Shown here in pieces: positions 10,550 to 22,938 of a stretch of 64,000 bases of DNA. This DNA comes from Enchytraeus crypticus (Eukaryota > Annelida > Clitellata > Enchytraeida > Enchytraeidae): assembly GCA_905160935.1 (NCBI GenBank), contig CAJHZI010000576.1, forward strand, positions 722,501-786,500, read 5' to 3'. The translations under genes and the position numbers were made by a program. The notes under the pieces are model-generated. The model did no database searches, was not told the DNA's origin, and saw only the letters and a program-made list of their open reading frames with translations. Each line of letters opens with the position of its first letter. Position 1 is the first letter of the stretch.

Positions 10550-12004
10550 TTTGTAGTAGAGGATTGATGGATTATAAATTGTTGGGTTGTGCATCAACTG
10601 GATGGATGTTTTCTACTGGAGGAATGCTATGTCGTTGATATGGATATTATACGATGGGACTTCCTCTGTGTTTCTCCTAACGCTTCAGGAGTCAATCCGT
10701 TTTGAACGATCGGGAATGACGAGGCGAAGTGATAGGATGTCCTGAAGTCTGGGACGGCCACACGGGCTGTGAAATGTTCGCTAAATATGCATTGAAGTTG
10801 TACTAAACATGCTACTGTTTGAGCTGTGGATGGAGACGTATCGTGTGCTGATATAGATAGTCACTTATATATTATTCAGGTGATGAAACTGACATTAAAC
10901 GCGCATGTTGAATACACTAACGCATTATTTTGTTATTTATATTTATGAAGTATTTAATTGAAGTCAGAACTTTGAATTGAAGTAGTAGTTAGCTCGTAGA
11001 ATATTTAGTGATAGACTATAATAACTTGATAGACTATTGCTGTCAGTAATGTAGCTGCAAACTATTTGACTTTATTGATTAAATGTTGAAAGTTATTGTA
11101 AAATTTCAGCAATGTTGCGGAGGCTTGACCACTTTATTTAAATATTTCTTACAGTAATAATATTATTAATATTAATGAAGCATTTTGCTGGTAGAATGGT
11201 CTAGTGAGTTCAGCATATAGCTGAGTATAAAGCATTGGATTTAACTCTAAGCTGGGTCCATTGCCAGTGTGCTTTCGACATAAGAATATGCGTGAAGTTT
11301 AGCAGTTCACTGCTTGGGTGTAGTGCTGAGTTTACATTATTCTTTCTTCAATTGATTTTTATGTCAGAACAACAGTTCATTCCTGAACGGTTATCATAAA
11401 TTTTTCTATTAATATCTAATTAAAAGAGGATAGATCAGCATTTAGCTACAGTTACGTGGGCTTGGACTTAGACATTAGGCTGTACATAAGATTTCGTCTT
11501 TTTGAGTTTTTTGAACTTGGATATATTCGTGTACGCATACACGTATGTTGTGATTTTAAAGGGTAAAATTTGTCACATGTTTGCGCATGTACAGTATGTG
11601 TTTAGTGAAAGGTGAATAATCAGACGCGCTAATAACGAGACATTTATGATAAAAACTAAAGCATGACATGCCTTAGATTCTTTTTGCAAATACACTCTCC
11701 GCAGACAATTGGTTTTAAGACGATTTCTGCAGACATTACATCAACTGCCATATAGGCTATAGCCGAATTCAGCGTCTCTTCTTATTGCAGTTGAAATGTC
11801 TGAAAATGGTACTAAAACCCCATAAATTATAATTAGTATTGTACTATGCTCACAAATTATAAGTTTTATTAGTTTGTTACTCGTAATAACATGTATTGAT
11901 AGGTTGTATTGCGCTTAGCGTTATGTAACTCCTCGATACTGATAACACTGAAACGGTTCAGTTCAAAGATCAAATTTAAACCTCTCAGAACCTGTCTCAC
12001 TGGA

Positions 12005-12145
12005 GCCAGTGGCGATGTCGGTAAGATATTCGACCGCGGATCACTATGTGCGGTGTTCAAATCCTTGGCTTACCCGTTACTGACATCGCTTTCGAGTGAG
12101 GAAACTGACGTTAACATTAGTTTTTATAACTTTCACTCAACAGAG
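12005..12145 (+). mobile_element. SINE B copy (tRNA-like)
   Basis: Contains ATTCGACCGCGGATCACTAT, B-box-like GTTCAAATCCTTGGCT and the body TGACATCGCTTTCGAGTGAG followed by GAAACTGACGTTAACATTAG. Same family at 6371, 20075, 31745, 42197, 44885 and 52866. Confidence 0.8.
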
Positions 12146-14351
12146 ATTCACTCAGAAATCTACAGAACAGGTCTACGAGTTTTGAAATTAGAGTTTTGTC
12201 CGAGCGTGGTCTAAATTCATTATGAATTATTTTGTTTATCTAGATCTGACTATTAGCGTATTGTACAGCATATGATCCTAACTTTTTATTCGTCGTTGTA
12301 GTTTTTAAGCGAAATTCCGGAGAAGTCCGGACTTGGCTTTCATTTCTAACAGGGTTTTCTTCGTTTCTAAATTGACACATTATTTCTGTTGCATTTATTT
12401 CGCGCATGTTTTTACTTTTAGCTGCTTTCGTATCACGTACACTTCGCTTTTGCATTGGATGCCCTTTGGAAATTCGTTTTACGTTAATTTTATGGTTTTA
12501 AAAGGGTAACAATTTTGTTGTGGTATATCATTATGTGTAGATAATTGTGTAATTTCAGTTTTTCTTAGTAAATTATGAGCAATATTGACTTAATTTGCTA
12601 TGCATTATAAACTTAAGGATATGGATAATTGCAGTAGGTTTATTTACATGTAGAACTAATCATCATCGTCTTCTCTTAAATCATCGTTTCACTAAGGTCG
12701 GGTTTTAGAAAGTTGAGTAATAATTTTTGAAGCCTAGAAGCTCCAAAAATTATTAAACTCATGTATCGTAAGAGGTGTCGCCTTTTACGACCCATGCGTT
12801 CTAAGTTTGGTCAATTATTCAGCAACCCGGATACAATACGAGTTAATTTATTTCTAACTAATAAACCCATTTATAACTACTAGACAATAAATAAAATTTT
12901 GCACATTTATTAAGTAGGCCTACTAAAAGTCATTAATAGTAACAATTATTCATATAAAACTAAAATGTAATTTTAAAATAATAATAAATGTATTTTAATT
13001 AACGCAATATATAACAATATACTATAATTATGCATTATATATTGAATCACAATTTTCACAGTAGATGTAGACTATCATAATCCGCTGTGGTTTCTCTAAC
13101 TTGATATGTACAATATAAACGACTTTAATCGCATCATTTTATAATGATGTACCTTCAATTTCTAAATATAGCCGAGTCCTTAATTTACTAGAATCATCTT
13201 AAGAGCCAGTAGCGTTTATCTTCTTATGTAGAACTGTAAAATAAAATAGATTTATTCTATTAAGCGGAAAAAGATTAAAATACACATTAGTTCTTTTATT
13301 ATTTAGTTCTGATCTCTTTCGCTATAGCAGGAACTAGGAGTTGCTAGCCGGCCCTATGTTTTATGAATACCCTTCTACTCCACTTTTTACTATCATAGCA
13401 GGTAGTTACTAACTTGTAATGCAATGTTTATAATGCAATTTTTTAAAATTTATAATGCAAAACGCGTAGTGAGATAATTTAATGTACTAAGAGATTATAA
13501 ATTTCTAGAACTCTTCACTTTAAAAGCTGAAGGGCCATTGTAAGAGAGAAATGCAGTATGGTGTCAACTGTTTACAGTTATTTTAGAATGGAATTTTAAT
13601 AGTAATTTTAATAAAATTTTATTTAAAGGAAATGTCGATGGTAAAACTGGGTTTCGAAAACAACCCAAGATGACAATAAGTGAATTGGAAATTTTCACCG
13701 ACTAAAATTAATTTTAACGATAGACATAATTTGCTACACCAAGTGAAGTATTTCGCCGTCTATAAAAATAATTTGAGGTTATAAAATGAACAAGCTGCTT
13801 TTCATTTCAAGCATAATTACTATGTTGCTATTTTAGAGTATTTGCTAATAACAGATATCGTGATTAACAAGTCGATATGGTCTTACTCTAAATGTATTTA
13901 GAGTAAGACCATAATGTATAAATTAACGTGTATAATATTGTACTTTGTCTAAGATACTGTACATGTATATAATAGATCTGTGTATAAAAGATGCCACTAT
14001 GCAAGATATGTGCCTGAATCTTTGTATGTATAGCAGTTGTTCTGAAAGTAAACACTGAGTTGTATAACAATTTATCTGAACATATGTTTATTTAGATAAA
14101 TTTTTATGTGGCCACTTTAAGAATACCAACTAATAATAGTGATCTGAGCATCGTTTCAACACAATACAGATATACCGAGATTTCATTTATATTTGTAGTT
14201 TGTTGAATGTAAGACAATCTTATGTATTTGTTTGTGCAATTGAAATAGACTAGTATCTCAAATATAATTTGTTACATGTGAAATTATTGAATCTTTTTGT
14301 TACCAATATTGAATGAAAAGATTTACAGTTAGAATTCCATCGACTTGGGCA

Positions 14352-15040
14352 GTGGAGCTATACTTGAATGGCAATGGAGTGATTGAGATTGAGTGCCAAT
14401 AGAGCTATGATTGAGTGACAATATAGCTATGGTTGAATAACAATAGAGCTATGGTTGAATGACAATAGAGTTATGGTTGCATGACAATAGAGCTATGATT
14501 GAGTGACAATGTAGTTATACTTGAATGGCAATGTAGTTATGGTTGAATGGCAATAGAGCTATGGTTGAGTGGCAATAGAACTATGGTTGAATGACAATAG
14601 AGCTATGGTTGAGTGGCAATGGAGTTATGGTTGAGTGTGAATAGAGTGGCAATAGAACTGTGGTTGAGTGACAATAGAGCTATGGTTGAATGACAACAGA
14701 GCTATGATTGAATGACAATAGAACTATGGTTGAATGACAATATAGCTATTGTAGAGTGGCAACATAGCTATGGTTGAGTGGCAATGGAGTTATGGTTGAG
14801 TGGAAGTAGAACTATGGTTGAATGACAATATAGCTATATGGTAGAGTGGCAATAGAACAGTTATGGCAGTTATGGTTGAGTGGAAATAGAACTATGGTTG
14901 AATGACAATATAGCTATATGGTAGAGTGGCAATAGAGCTATGGTAGAGTGGATATAGAGCTTTGGTTTAGTTCCAAAATAGTTATGGTTGAGTGGCAATG
15001 GATCTATGTATCAGTGGCAATAGAAGTATAGTTGGGTTTA
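14352..15040. repeat. 22-bp minisatellite
   Basis: About 30 imperfect copies of ACAATAGAGCTATGGTTGAA plus TG, with variants (GGCAATGGAGTTATGGTTGAG). Intergenic between PTK7 and POLH. 15041-15490 shows nothing recognisable. Confidence 0.92.
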
Positions 15041-15494
15041 TAGGCCACTGCCAGTCTCAGGAGAGAAAAACCAAAGACGTCTCACTCACAGTATTATTAC
15101 TGACTCGCTACTGTTTCTCTCATTATAATAGCAAGCGAGTGTTCGTAACATATTCACTTTCATTCTCAATGAGTCATGACACTGAATAATAGATTTGAAT
15201 TACATAATGCTTTAGGGCCCGTAAAACCAACTTACAATATCGAGCTTGGGTCATTTGATCACACATTAAAGACGTATTTTAGCTTTTATTTATTTCGTTG
15301 CTAGTTAGACGACTTGCTAGTTCGACTGTTCAGTCTGATAGTTAACAAAAGCGTGTTAACCCATAATGAGTGAAACATTCGTGCCACAGTTGATAACTTA
15401 TAGCCTAAGATAAGTAACCGTGGACTACACGTGTTGTAAAAGGCGACAAAGCACTAAGATCAAAACCAAAGTCAGAAGGGGCAAAAAGTAACCA

Positions 15495-15715
15495 CGCATT
15501 ATAGTGAATAATCAACTATGCTGATATCTATCACTTTTTAATACCACATGTTTAAACCGTTAGGCAATTTAGACCATTTTCAGTATAACCAGTCCAGTGA
15601 ATGTCCGAGATTTTACTCTCAGATCAGCGCGACCGGGATTCGAACCCACGAGGATTCAAATCACCTTAGGATTTGTCATTTAAAACTTCATGACGTTACC
15701 TCTACGCTATTTAGA
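15495..15715 (-). mobile_element. SINE A copy
   Basis: Reversed copy: GAGATTTTACTCTCAGATCA, GGGATTCGAACCCACGAGGA and CATGACGTTACCTCTACGCTA, the last two being the reversed B and A boxes. 15787-15895 is a G-type SINE/RTE tail with GGGATCCAAGGGAAGATGATG. Confidence 0.85.
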
Positions 15716-16059
15716 CATTCTAAATATGTTGAATGACAACATAAAATAGTCTAGTATCTCAAATATATTTATTTATCTAAAATAAATATATTCATTCGGT
15801 TGGTGAGCGCCTAGGCTCTAGAAATTGACAACAAATTCTGATAACTATACCTTTTAAACTGGGATCCAAGGGAAGATGATGAGGATGATGAAAAGTAGTA
15901 ATCTCTATCTTTAAATCTTGAATTTCATAGTTTCTAGATGAAATCTTACATTGGTCAATTTTAAATAAAGCAGCTTTGAACACTGTTTAGAAAGAGTAAG
16001 GGAATTAGTTTGTTATGCAGTCTGAGACCACACCCTTTTTAAAACGCAAAATTACACAT

Positions 16060-16065
16060 TTTATT
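16060..16065 (-). promoter_or_regulatory. Candidate POLH polyadenylation signal
   Basis: AATAAA on the minus strand about 517 nt past the POLH stop; I saw no nearer copy. Weak evidence by itself. Confidence 0.25.
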
Positions 16066-16581
16066 AAGTTTCTTAAAAATCGATTATAATCACATTGGTA
16101 CTGCTATAAAATCCAAAATTAAGAAATAAAATTATATAAAAAATAATTACTGATTTCAAGACAAGAAATGAATTCTACTGTGGTAATTTTCAGACCCTAC
16201 TACATTTACATTTTCAATTGCACTGTAAATTTTAATAGAATGATCACTTGCAAAGTACGATCAATATTTGAAATTGAAATGGAATAAATTTAAAAATCCC
16301 TGATTGACGACAAAAATGTAATTATAATTATTTACAAAGTGTATAGAATAGAATAAGTTCATACAAATAACCGTGTCAATAATTCTAATTAGTAAATAAT
16401 TAATTAATAAATCACACAATCAAAACGATAAAAAGTTGAGGACAGGTGACATACTTGTTTTATAAGCAAGGAGGTCAAGTGATTAAATCTCGACAGTATC
16501 GTTGGTTTGGTTTTGAGGCACGAACAATTTAGTTTAATCTTACTACAAATAACTATAACATTTAAAAATCTGAACACTGTT
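16066..16581. other. Presumed POLH 3' UTR
   Basis: AT-rich sequence between the candidate polyadenylation signal and the POLH stop; no other feature seen. Confidence 0.3.
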
Positions 16582-18019
16582 TTATGGCAACCTCTGAAAG
16601 AAAGCATCAAGCCTCGCCGTATTCTTGCTTGGCTTAGTATCGCTCAACTTGCTTTGCCTTTTAGCGCCCTGTTTTTCAGCGGCGGGAGATTTCCTCTTAA
16701 AGCCAGAGCTAGCGGAAGTGGCTGGGACTTGTCTAGAAAGTTCTGCTTGCTGCTGCCTCTGAAGCTCAAGAGCGAAGTGATAGTCATGATGCTCAGGCAT
16801 CTGCCACACGCTGACTCTCTCACCACACTCTGAACATATCATCATGTCCTCACTGTCGCTTATCAACTCAGGACTGTCCTTCTGTATAGCGACTGCATTG
16901 TTCCTAGGCTCGCTGACTAAATCATCACTATGCAAGCTTTCTGAAACAGATTGAATCTGATTACAATGAGAGTTTACGATAGAATCCCTAATCTCGCAAG
17001 TTTGATTTGCCTGTAAAGCAGTCGCATTTTTAGAATCAGGATATTTCTCAGAGATTATATCACTGGACGGCTTCGCAATATTTTCACTATAAGAATTATA
17101 ATGTGATTTTACACTAGCCGTAGAGAAGTCAGAAACAGTTTCACAGAATTTCTCAGTCAGAGAATTATTACCGTCAAAATTTCGATATTTCGCTTTGGCA
17201 AACATCTTCGATATGAGCAAGTTCTGACTCTGACTCGCCGTCGAGTACCGGTATAGCTTCCTATCTGGCTTAGGCGATGAAACTTTTACGTGCGTATCGT
17301 CAGGCGCAGATGATTTTATTTGGATTTCACAATTTTGTCCCATTAATCTGTTATCTTTTGTTCCAAATTCAGTGCAAATCCAATCTGATTTGAAATGATC
17401 TGAGCGCTCAGCAGCGCTGAAGTCTGTATCTACGAGATTATTAGAGACGTTCATATCACGCCTACACATCACAGCCTCTACATCACCCGTACCATCGAGA
17501 AGTCTCTCAGATTCACATGTATCAAAAGTGGATTCATAGCTGCCATCCCACGGTCTACCGAACAAATCATTTTCATTGTACTCATCTTCATCGACTGATT
17601 CGAGAAAACTAGTAGAATGCTGTACCGAACAGGTGCTCCTATAGTTCGATGGTTCAGCAAGTATGTCATTAGAAGCAGCAGACATCAGTTCATGAGACTG
17701 CTTTATAGCGCCATCGGCTAAAACTGACGAGTCCATTGCTAGCGCCGATGAATCAACAGTGGAAAACTTTGAAAATACTGAATTTAATTTGTTCGAAGCA
17801 GAAGCGAAGAAGCTTTGCATTAAAGAACCAGATGAAGGCGCTTCGCTTGAAGTGCCATTCCTACTAACTGACGCATCATGAGAAGATAGAGCAGTTACAG
17901 TAGCTGAAGAATTTTGCTTAGAAGTTGAAGAAAAGAAACTTTTCATGGTAGTTGTGTTTGATTCCTTCAGTTCACAAAAACGTCCAGCCGAGAGCGTAAT
18001 GTTCTGTAGAGGTGGCGAC
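16582..18019 (-). CDS. POLH: POLH exon 10: C-terminal regulatory tail
   Basis: Opens RSPPLQNITL (human WSPPLTMLFL). A long, probably disordered Ser/Asp/Asn-rich tail carries two internal PIP-like FF motifs (TTMKSFF and SLMQSFF), a UBZ finger with C-x2-C-x11-H-x3-H spacing identical to human (MPEHHDYHFALELQ), a basic stretch, and the terminal PIP-like RLDAFF. TAA at 16584-16582. Confidence 0.96.
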
Positions 18020-21000
18020 CTGAAAAATAAAGCAAATCTGTCAAAATATAAAATAACTAAATTCAAATTGTATTAATAATGAACATTTTACGCCTGTTTC
18101 ATCATGCTTTACCGCTGATGAATGGGAGGCGAGATGAATTGGTTAATGAAAGTACAAAATGCAAAATTCTGTTTCTCAGACAATAAAAACAAAACAGTCG
18201 AAACATATATGAAATAGTAATTACATCATACACACCGGATGCTGATAATTTATTTTATTTATTTATTTAGATCACCAAAAAGGGTCATTCAACCCTGTAC
18301 AGATGACAAGCAATGCAAACAAACAAGTAAATGCAAATAAGTGAACACATTTAAATGCGAACCATGGTGAACTTAAATATAAAGTAGAAATTAAAGAATT
18401 TAAATAAAGAAATTCAAAATAAAGAAAATTAATGATAATAGGTAGGCATAATTATACATTAAGATCAGTATCATTAATAACTATTTAATAAGTATTGACG
18501 AAGATTAATATTGAAACAGTTAACGGAACGAGATGATAGTAAATTAGGTGGAATTAAATCGAGGATAATGAGATCGAGATATAGACTCCTTCTAGATCGT
18601 TCATAAAGACAAAAAGTGAAAATAAAAATCATACAAGTGAATTTACTGATTAGCAATCAACTAACGTTGTATGACTTAAATGACTTACATAAATAATTTT
18701 TGACTCAAAAAGTCAAAAACACAACACACAAATGAACTGAGTATAGCAATCAACTAATGCTAAATGACTTCTGATTCATAAACCATCCGAAATACTATTC
18801 AGTAGTCAATCTGTTTATACCTGGGCCTCCTAACTATATTGCAAAACCCAGTATAAACACACCAAGTATTTTTATTCTGCGATGTGTTGAACTTCTGTAG
18901 CAGCATAAAGGCATCATCAGCGATGGTCTGAGCATCATAACGAGTGAGAGCAGTGGATCGAGAGGACGACTGATAGTAGGGATAGGCTGGTATAGAAGCT
19001 GTCACCGTCAGAGTCTTGGCAACTCGAGCATTCTGCAAATACAACATCATCATCATCCTCCCCTAAATCCCAGTTTAACCAGGGTCGGGATACACATAGA
19101 ATTTTTTTTATCCATTCTTTTAAGTTTTGTGGCAATTATTTGAGCTAGGCGCTCACCAACCATATGCCCTTTCTGACGTTGGTACGGATCTTAGTGCGTT
19201 AGTCGTCTTCTACGACACGTGCAGTCACCGGTTGGTCGAATTCTTCAAACGACCCGGACACAACACGGGGAAAATTCTGCAAATACAACATTAATAATAA
19301 TAATAATATAGGTTTAACGGCCGTTTCTTCATCCAGGGATGATGTCAGGGACGTCCCCAACAGCATACATCACTACAGATCAATTCACCCAGACCAATCT
19401 GCAAAAGAAATGTGCTGAGGAGAAGTAAAGTCCTAAACGAAAGCCGGTCCGGTGATCAAGAAATGGTCAGGGTAGATTGATTATTTCTGTGGTGGGAAAA
19501 GGTAAGATGGTTTTACAACATTGACCGCACGTTGTAGTTTTAAGGTTCCTTAATGAACAGTTTAATAACTTTTTTTGGTTAGACAGTTAAGTGATGACAT
19601 GTACAATTTTATAGCATTCTATTGGAAATAATTATTAGCACAATAGAGTTCTAGTAAAATTTATAATTTAAATCTAAAACAAAATCTAATAACTGAAAAA
19701 TAAAATGTAATCTAAATGTCTTCATAAAATAATATGTCTAAAATAACATGTAGAATTGCACAGGCAAACGAGACTTTCGGAAATGAGAAAGAACTCATAA
19801 AAATGGTAATAAGAAAATTATACAGTACAAAGATAAATATTGTGAAAACATTAGCGTGGTCGACACACTTCTGTACAGATGTGAAACACAGACGTTAAGG
19901 AAAGAGATTGTCAGAGACATTGGAAATGTGGTTATGGCGAAAGATGAAAAAGATTAGTTGGACTGAAACAATTAAAAATAAAGTTAACAAATATTAAAAT
20001 TAAGAAGTTCTTGAGAGAGTCGATACAGATGGACAGTTAATATATGTTATAAGAAAGAAAACGCTAAATCTAAACCCAAGTTTAACGGCAGTTTCCTGCT
20101 CTACAGCATGTCAGTGATGGGCAGAGCACTGAATTTGAACCTTGCACCTACATATCCGTTGTAGAACAACATGCCAACAAGTCACCAGCTCAGTCCAAAA
20201 GTTGGATAGGACATATTATAATCGGGGATTAGTTGCTGAGCGATATACTCGAGGGAAGAATGCAAGGCAAAAGAATTAAAGGTAGACTGAAACACAGAAA
20301 GTTGGATGATTTGACAACAAATTCGTACGAAGACGAAAACGAGATAGAATTGAATTGGCTTGGGATAGAATTGGTTGAAGGAGTTGTATGACATGAACCT
20401 GCCGTTAGGCAGTGCACTGAGAGAGAGAGAAAGAGAGAGAGAAAGAGAGTGAGAGAGAGAGGGAGCAAAACCATATCTCGATCGGAGGTCAGTCTTTCCA
20501 CAAGCTCTTCAGCAAATTGCTTTAACCAATACTGAACCTACACAAACATAAGAGTTTATAGCACATGAAACAATGCAAACGTCAAGGACTGAGTCATCAT
20601 ACTCAGCTTCTTATCCATGTGCTCGGCTTTGGTGAATTATTAAGTTCATTTTTTCTAACTTTAAGTCAACTTCTTTAGTTTAGTGTTTGCTCAAAGTCAA
20701 TGTACATCAATATTGATTTATAGAACCTACGTAGGCTATCTTTTTGCTCTAACTTTATATTGATGCTTTTGATACTTTTATACATTGATTATATGGGTAA
20801 TAGTTAAACTGTACGGTTATCACTATTCTGCAGTATGTTGAAGCATAGGAGATAATAGGCAATTGAATTTGTTACTCTTAGTAGCTGCTAATGACAGTAT
20901 TGCCACACATAGTTTAGGCTCTTTTCTTTTTTCCTCCTTTTTGGTTATTTGCTTATTACTTTATATGAAAATTTTAATATACATGTACGTAATTTAAAGT

Positions 21001-22818
21001 GGTACAATTTCACAATAAATACACAGTACAGCAAAGCTAAATTTCACTATTCCAGCATTTTTATAAAAGCTTAAATTCATCACTTTAATAAAAATATATT
21101 TAAATTGAATTGAGTATTGAGTATTTCTGTCCGATTTTCGTCCTATCTCCATCACCCCTGTTCTTTCCAGACTCTGTGGGAGAGTCATCATTTCAACTTA
21201 CATTTATCCTGCTCTATTAAGTCCTCCTGCTACACTTTGTTTATATGACCAGTTCGCCTTCAGGCCAACCGGATCTACCACAGGTGTCCTGATAGCACTC
21301 TATCAGAGTATCTCACAAATGTTGTCAAGTAGTCCCTTTGTCAGAGTCATTGTTCTAAATTTTAGCAAAGCTTTTGATCGGATCAGACATTCAACTGTTA
21401 TTGAAAAGTTTGCTGATCTGGACATACCATCTTGCATCCATAATTGGCTTGTTAGTTTCTTTACTGGCTGTCAACATTGTACTAAATTTGATGGCAATGT
21501 ATCCTCTACTGCAAATATTTCAGCTAGTGTTGTACAAGGTTCAGCTATTGGTCCCGCTTCATATTCCATTACTGCTTCGGATTTAAGACCTATCCACTCT
21601 TATAATGACATTATTAAGTTCGCTGATGATACATACCTCATTATCCCATCTCAGTATCTTTATACCACTGACTATGAACTTGCTAACATTGACTTGTGGT
21701 CCAGTAAGAACAATCTACAGTTGAATAAGTCGAAATCCCGTGAACTTCTTTTCCATCCTCCGCGAACTAGATTTCTAGCAAGTTCTGAGTCACCGCTCCT
21801 AGATGGAATTGTCAGAGTCAACACCTTGAAGTGCTTAGGTGTTACACTGCAATCAAACTTTTCTTTTTCTGTCCACGTGGATGATATAATTAGCAGTTGC
21901 TCTTCTAATCTTTTTGCCATTCGCACTCTAAAATCAAAAGGTCTTAATTCTGACCTAAATGTTGTCTTTAAATCTATTGTACTCTCCAAGTTAACATATG
22001 CATCGCAATTTTGGTGGGGTTATGTTGGATCCTCCGAGAGTGAACGCCTTGAAGCCTTCCTCAGGAGGGCTACAAGATGTAACTTCTATGATGGAGTACG
22101 ATCTTTTGCGGATATTGCTGCCGATGCAGATGAGAAATTGTTTAACGCTATCATCAGTAACAAACAGCATGTCCTGCACCGGCTTCTTCTGCCGCTTAAA
22201 GATAATGTTAACTTTAAGCTCAGGGAGAGGGCTCACCCTTTCTCTTTACCATCTAAGCGCACACCTTTGATGGATAAGAACTTTATAATTAGAATGCTAT
22301 ATAAAGACTCTTATTAAGTTTTTTTAAACATTACTTTCTATATTGCCATTTGTGTGTGTACGTTTTCTGCGGTATGTCAGATTTCATGTAATAAACGAAT
22401 ATAATAATAATTTGAAATTGAAATATATTTTCATGAAATTAAACATAGTTAATTTACATTTTCGTTTACCTTTCAGTAAATGCTTCGACTACTCTTGATG
22501 TAAATTGATAATTTAGCAGCAAAATTAAAGTTAACACAGTTAGCTAACCCTTTACGAAAAGCTAACTATTAAGATATCATGATAAATTAAAATCATGCAA
22601 ACTGCAAAAACCTTCTCTAGTGTGTCTAGTTTTTCGCGGCCGAGAAAGTTCTTTCCACAACCAATGGACTTTGCGAGAAGACGACTGCACACAGGGTCTC
22701 CGTCTATACCTCTGCATATGTCGTACACCCAGCGACTAAGTCAACCAATGGAAAAATCATATATATATACATATGTACATATTAAATTTATATATACATG
22801 TATATGCATTATATTTAT

Positions 22819-22870
<52 letters not shown>

Positions 22871-22897
22871 GTATATATATATATATATTATATATAG

Positions 22898-22938
<41 letters not shown>

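Larger units (their letters stand above)
10503..14350. other. Intergenic, after PTK7
   Basis: Mostly featureless AT-rich DNA, including the presumed PTK7 3' UTR. 12005-12145 is a SINE B copy. 12660-12850 is a reversed, degraded SINE G. 13876-13913 is a near-perfect palindrome. ORFs around 11909-12214 are SINE translations, not genes. Confidence 0.6.

Noticed and set aside
21319-22317. Host gene with a 332-codon ORF
   Set aside because: Reverse-transcriptase motifs (FADD box, VVQGSAIGP) identify it as a LINE remnant lying antisense in a POLH intron.
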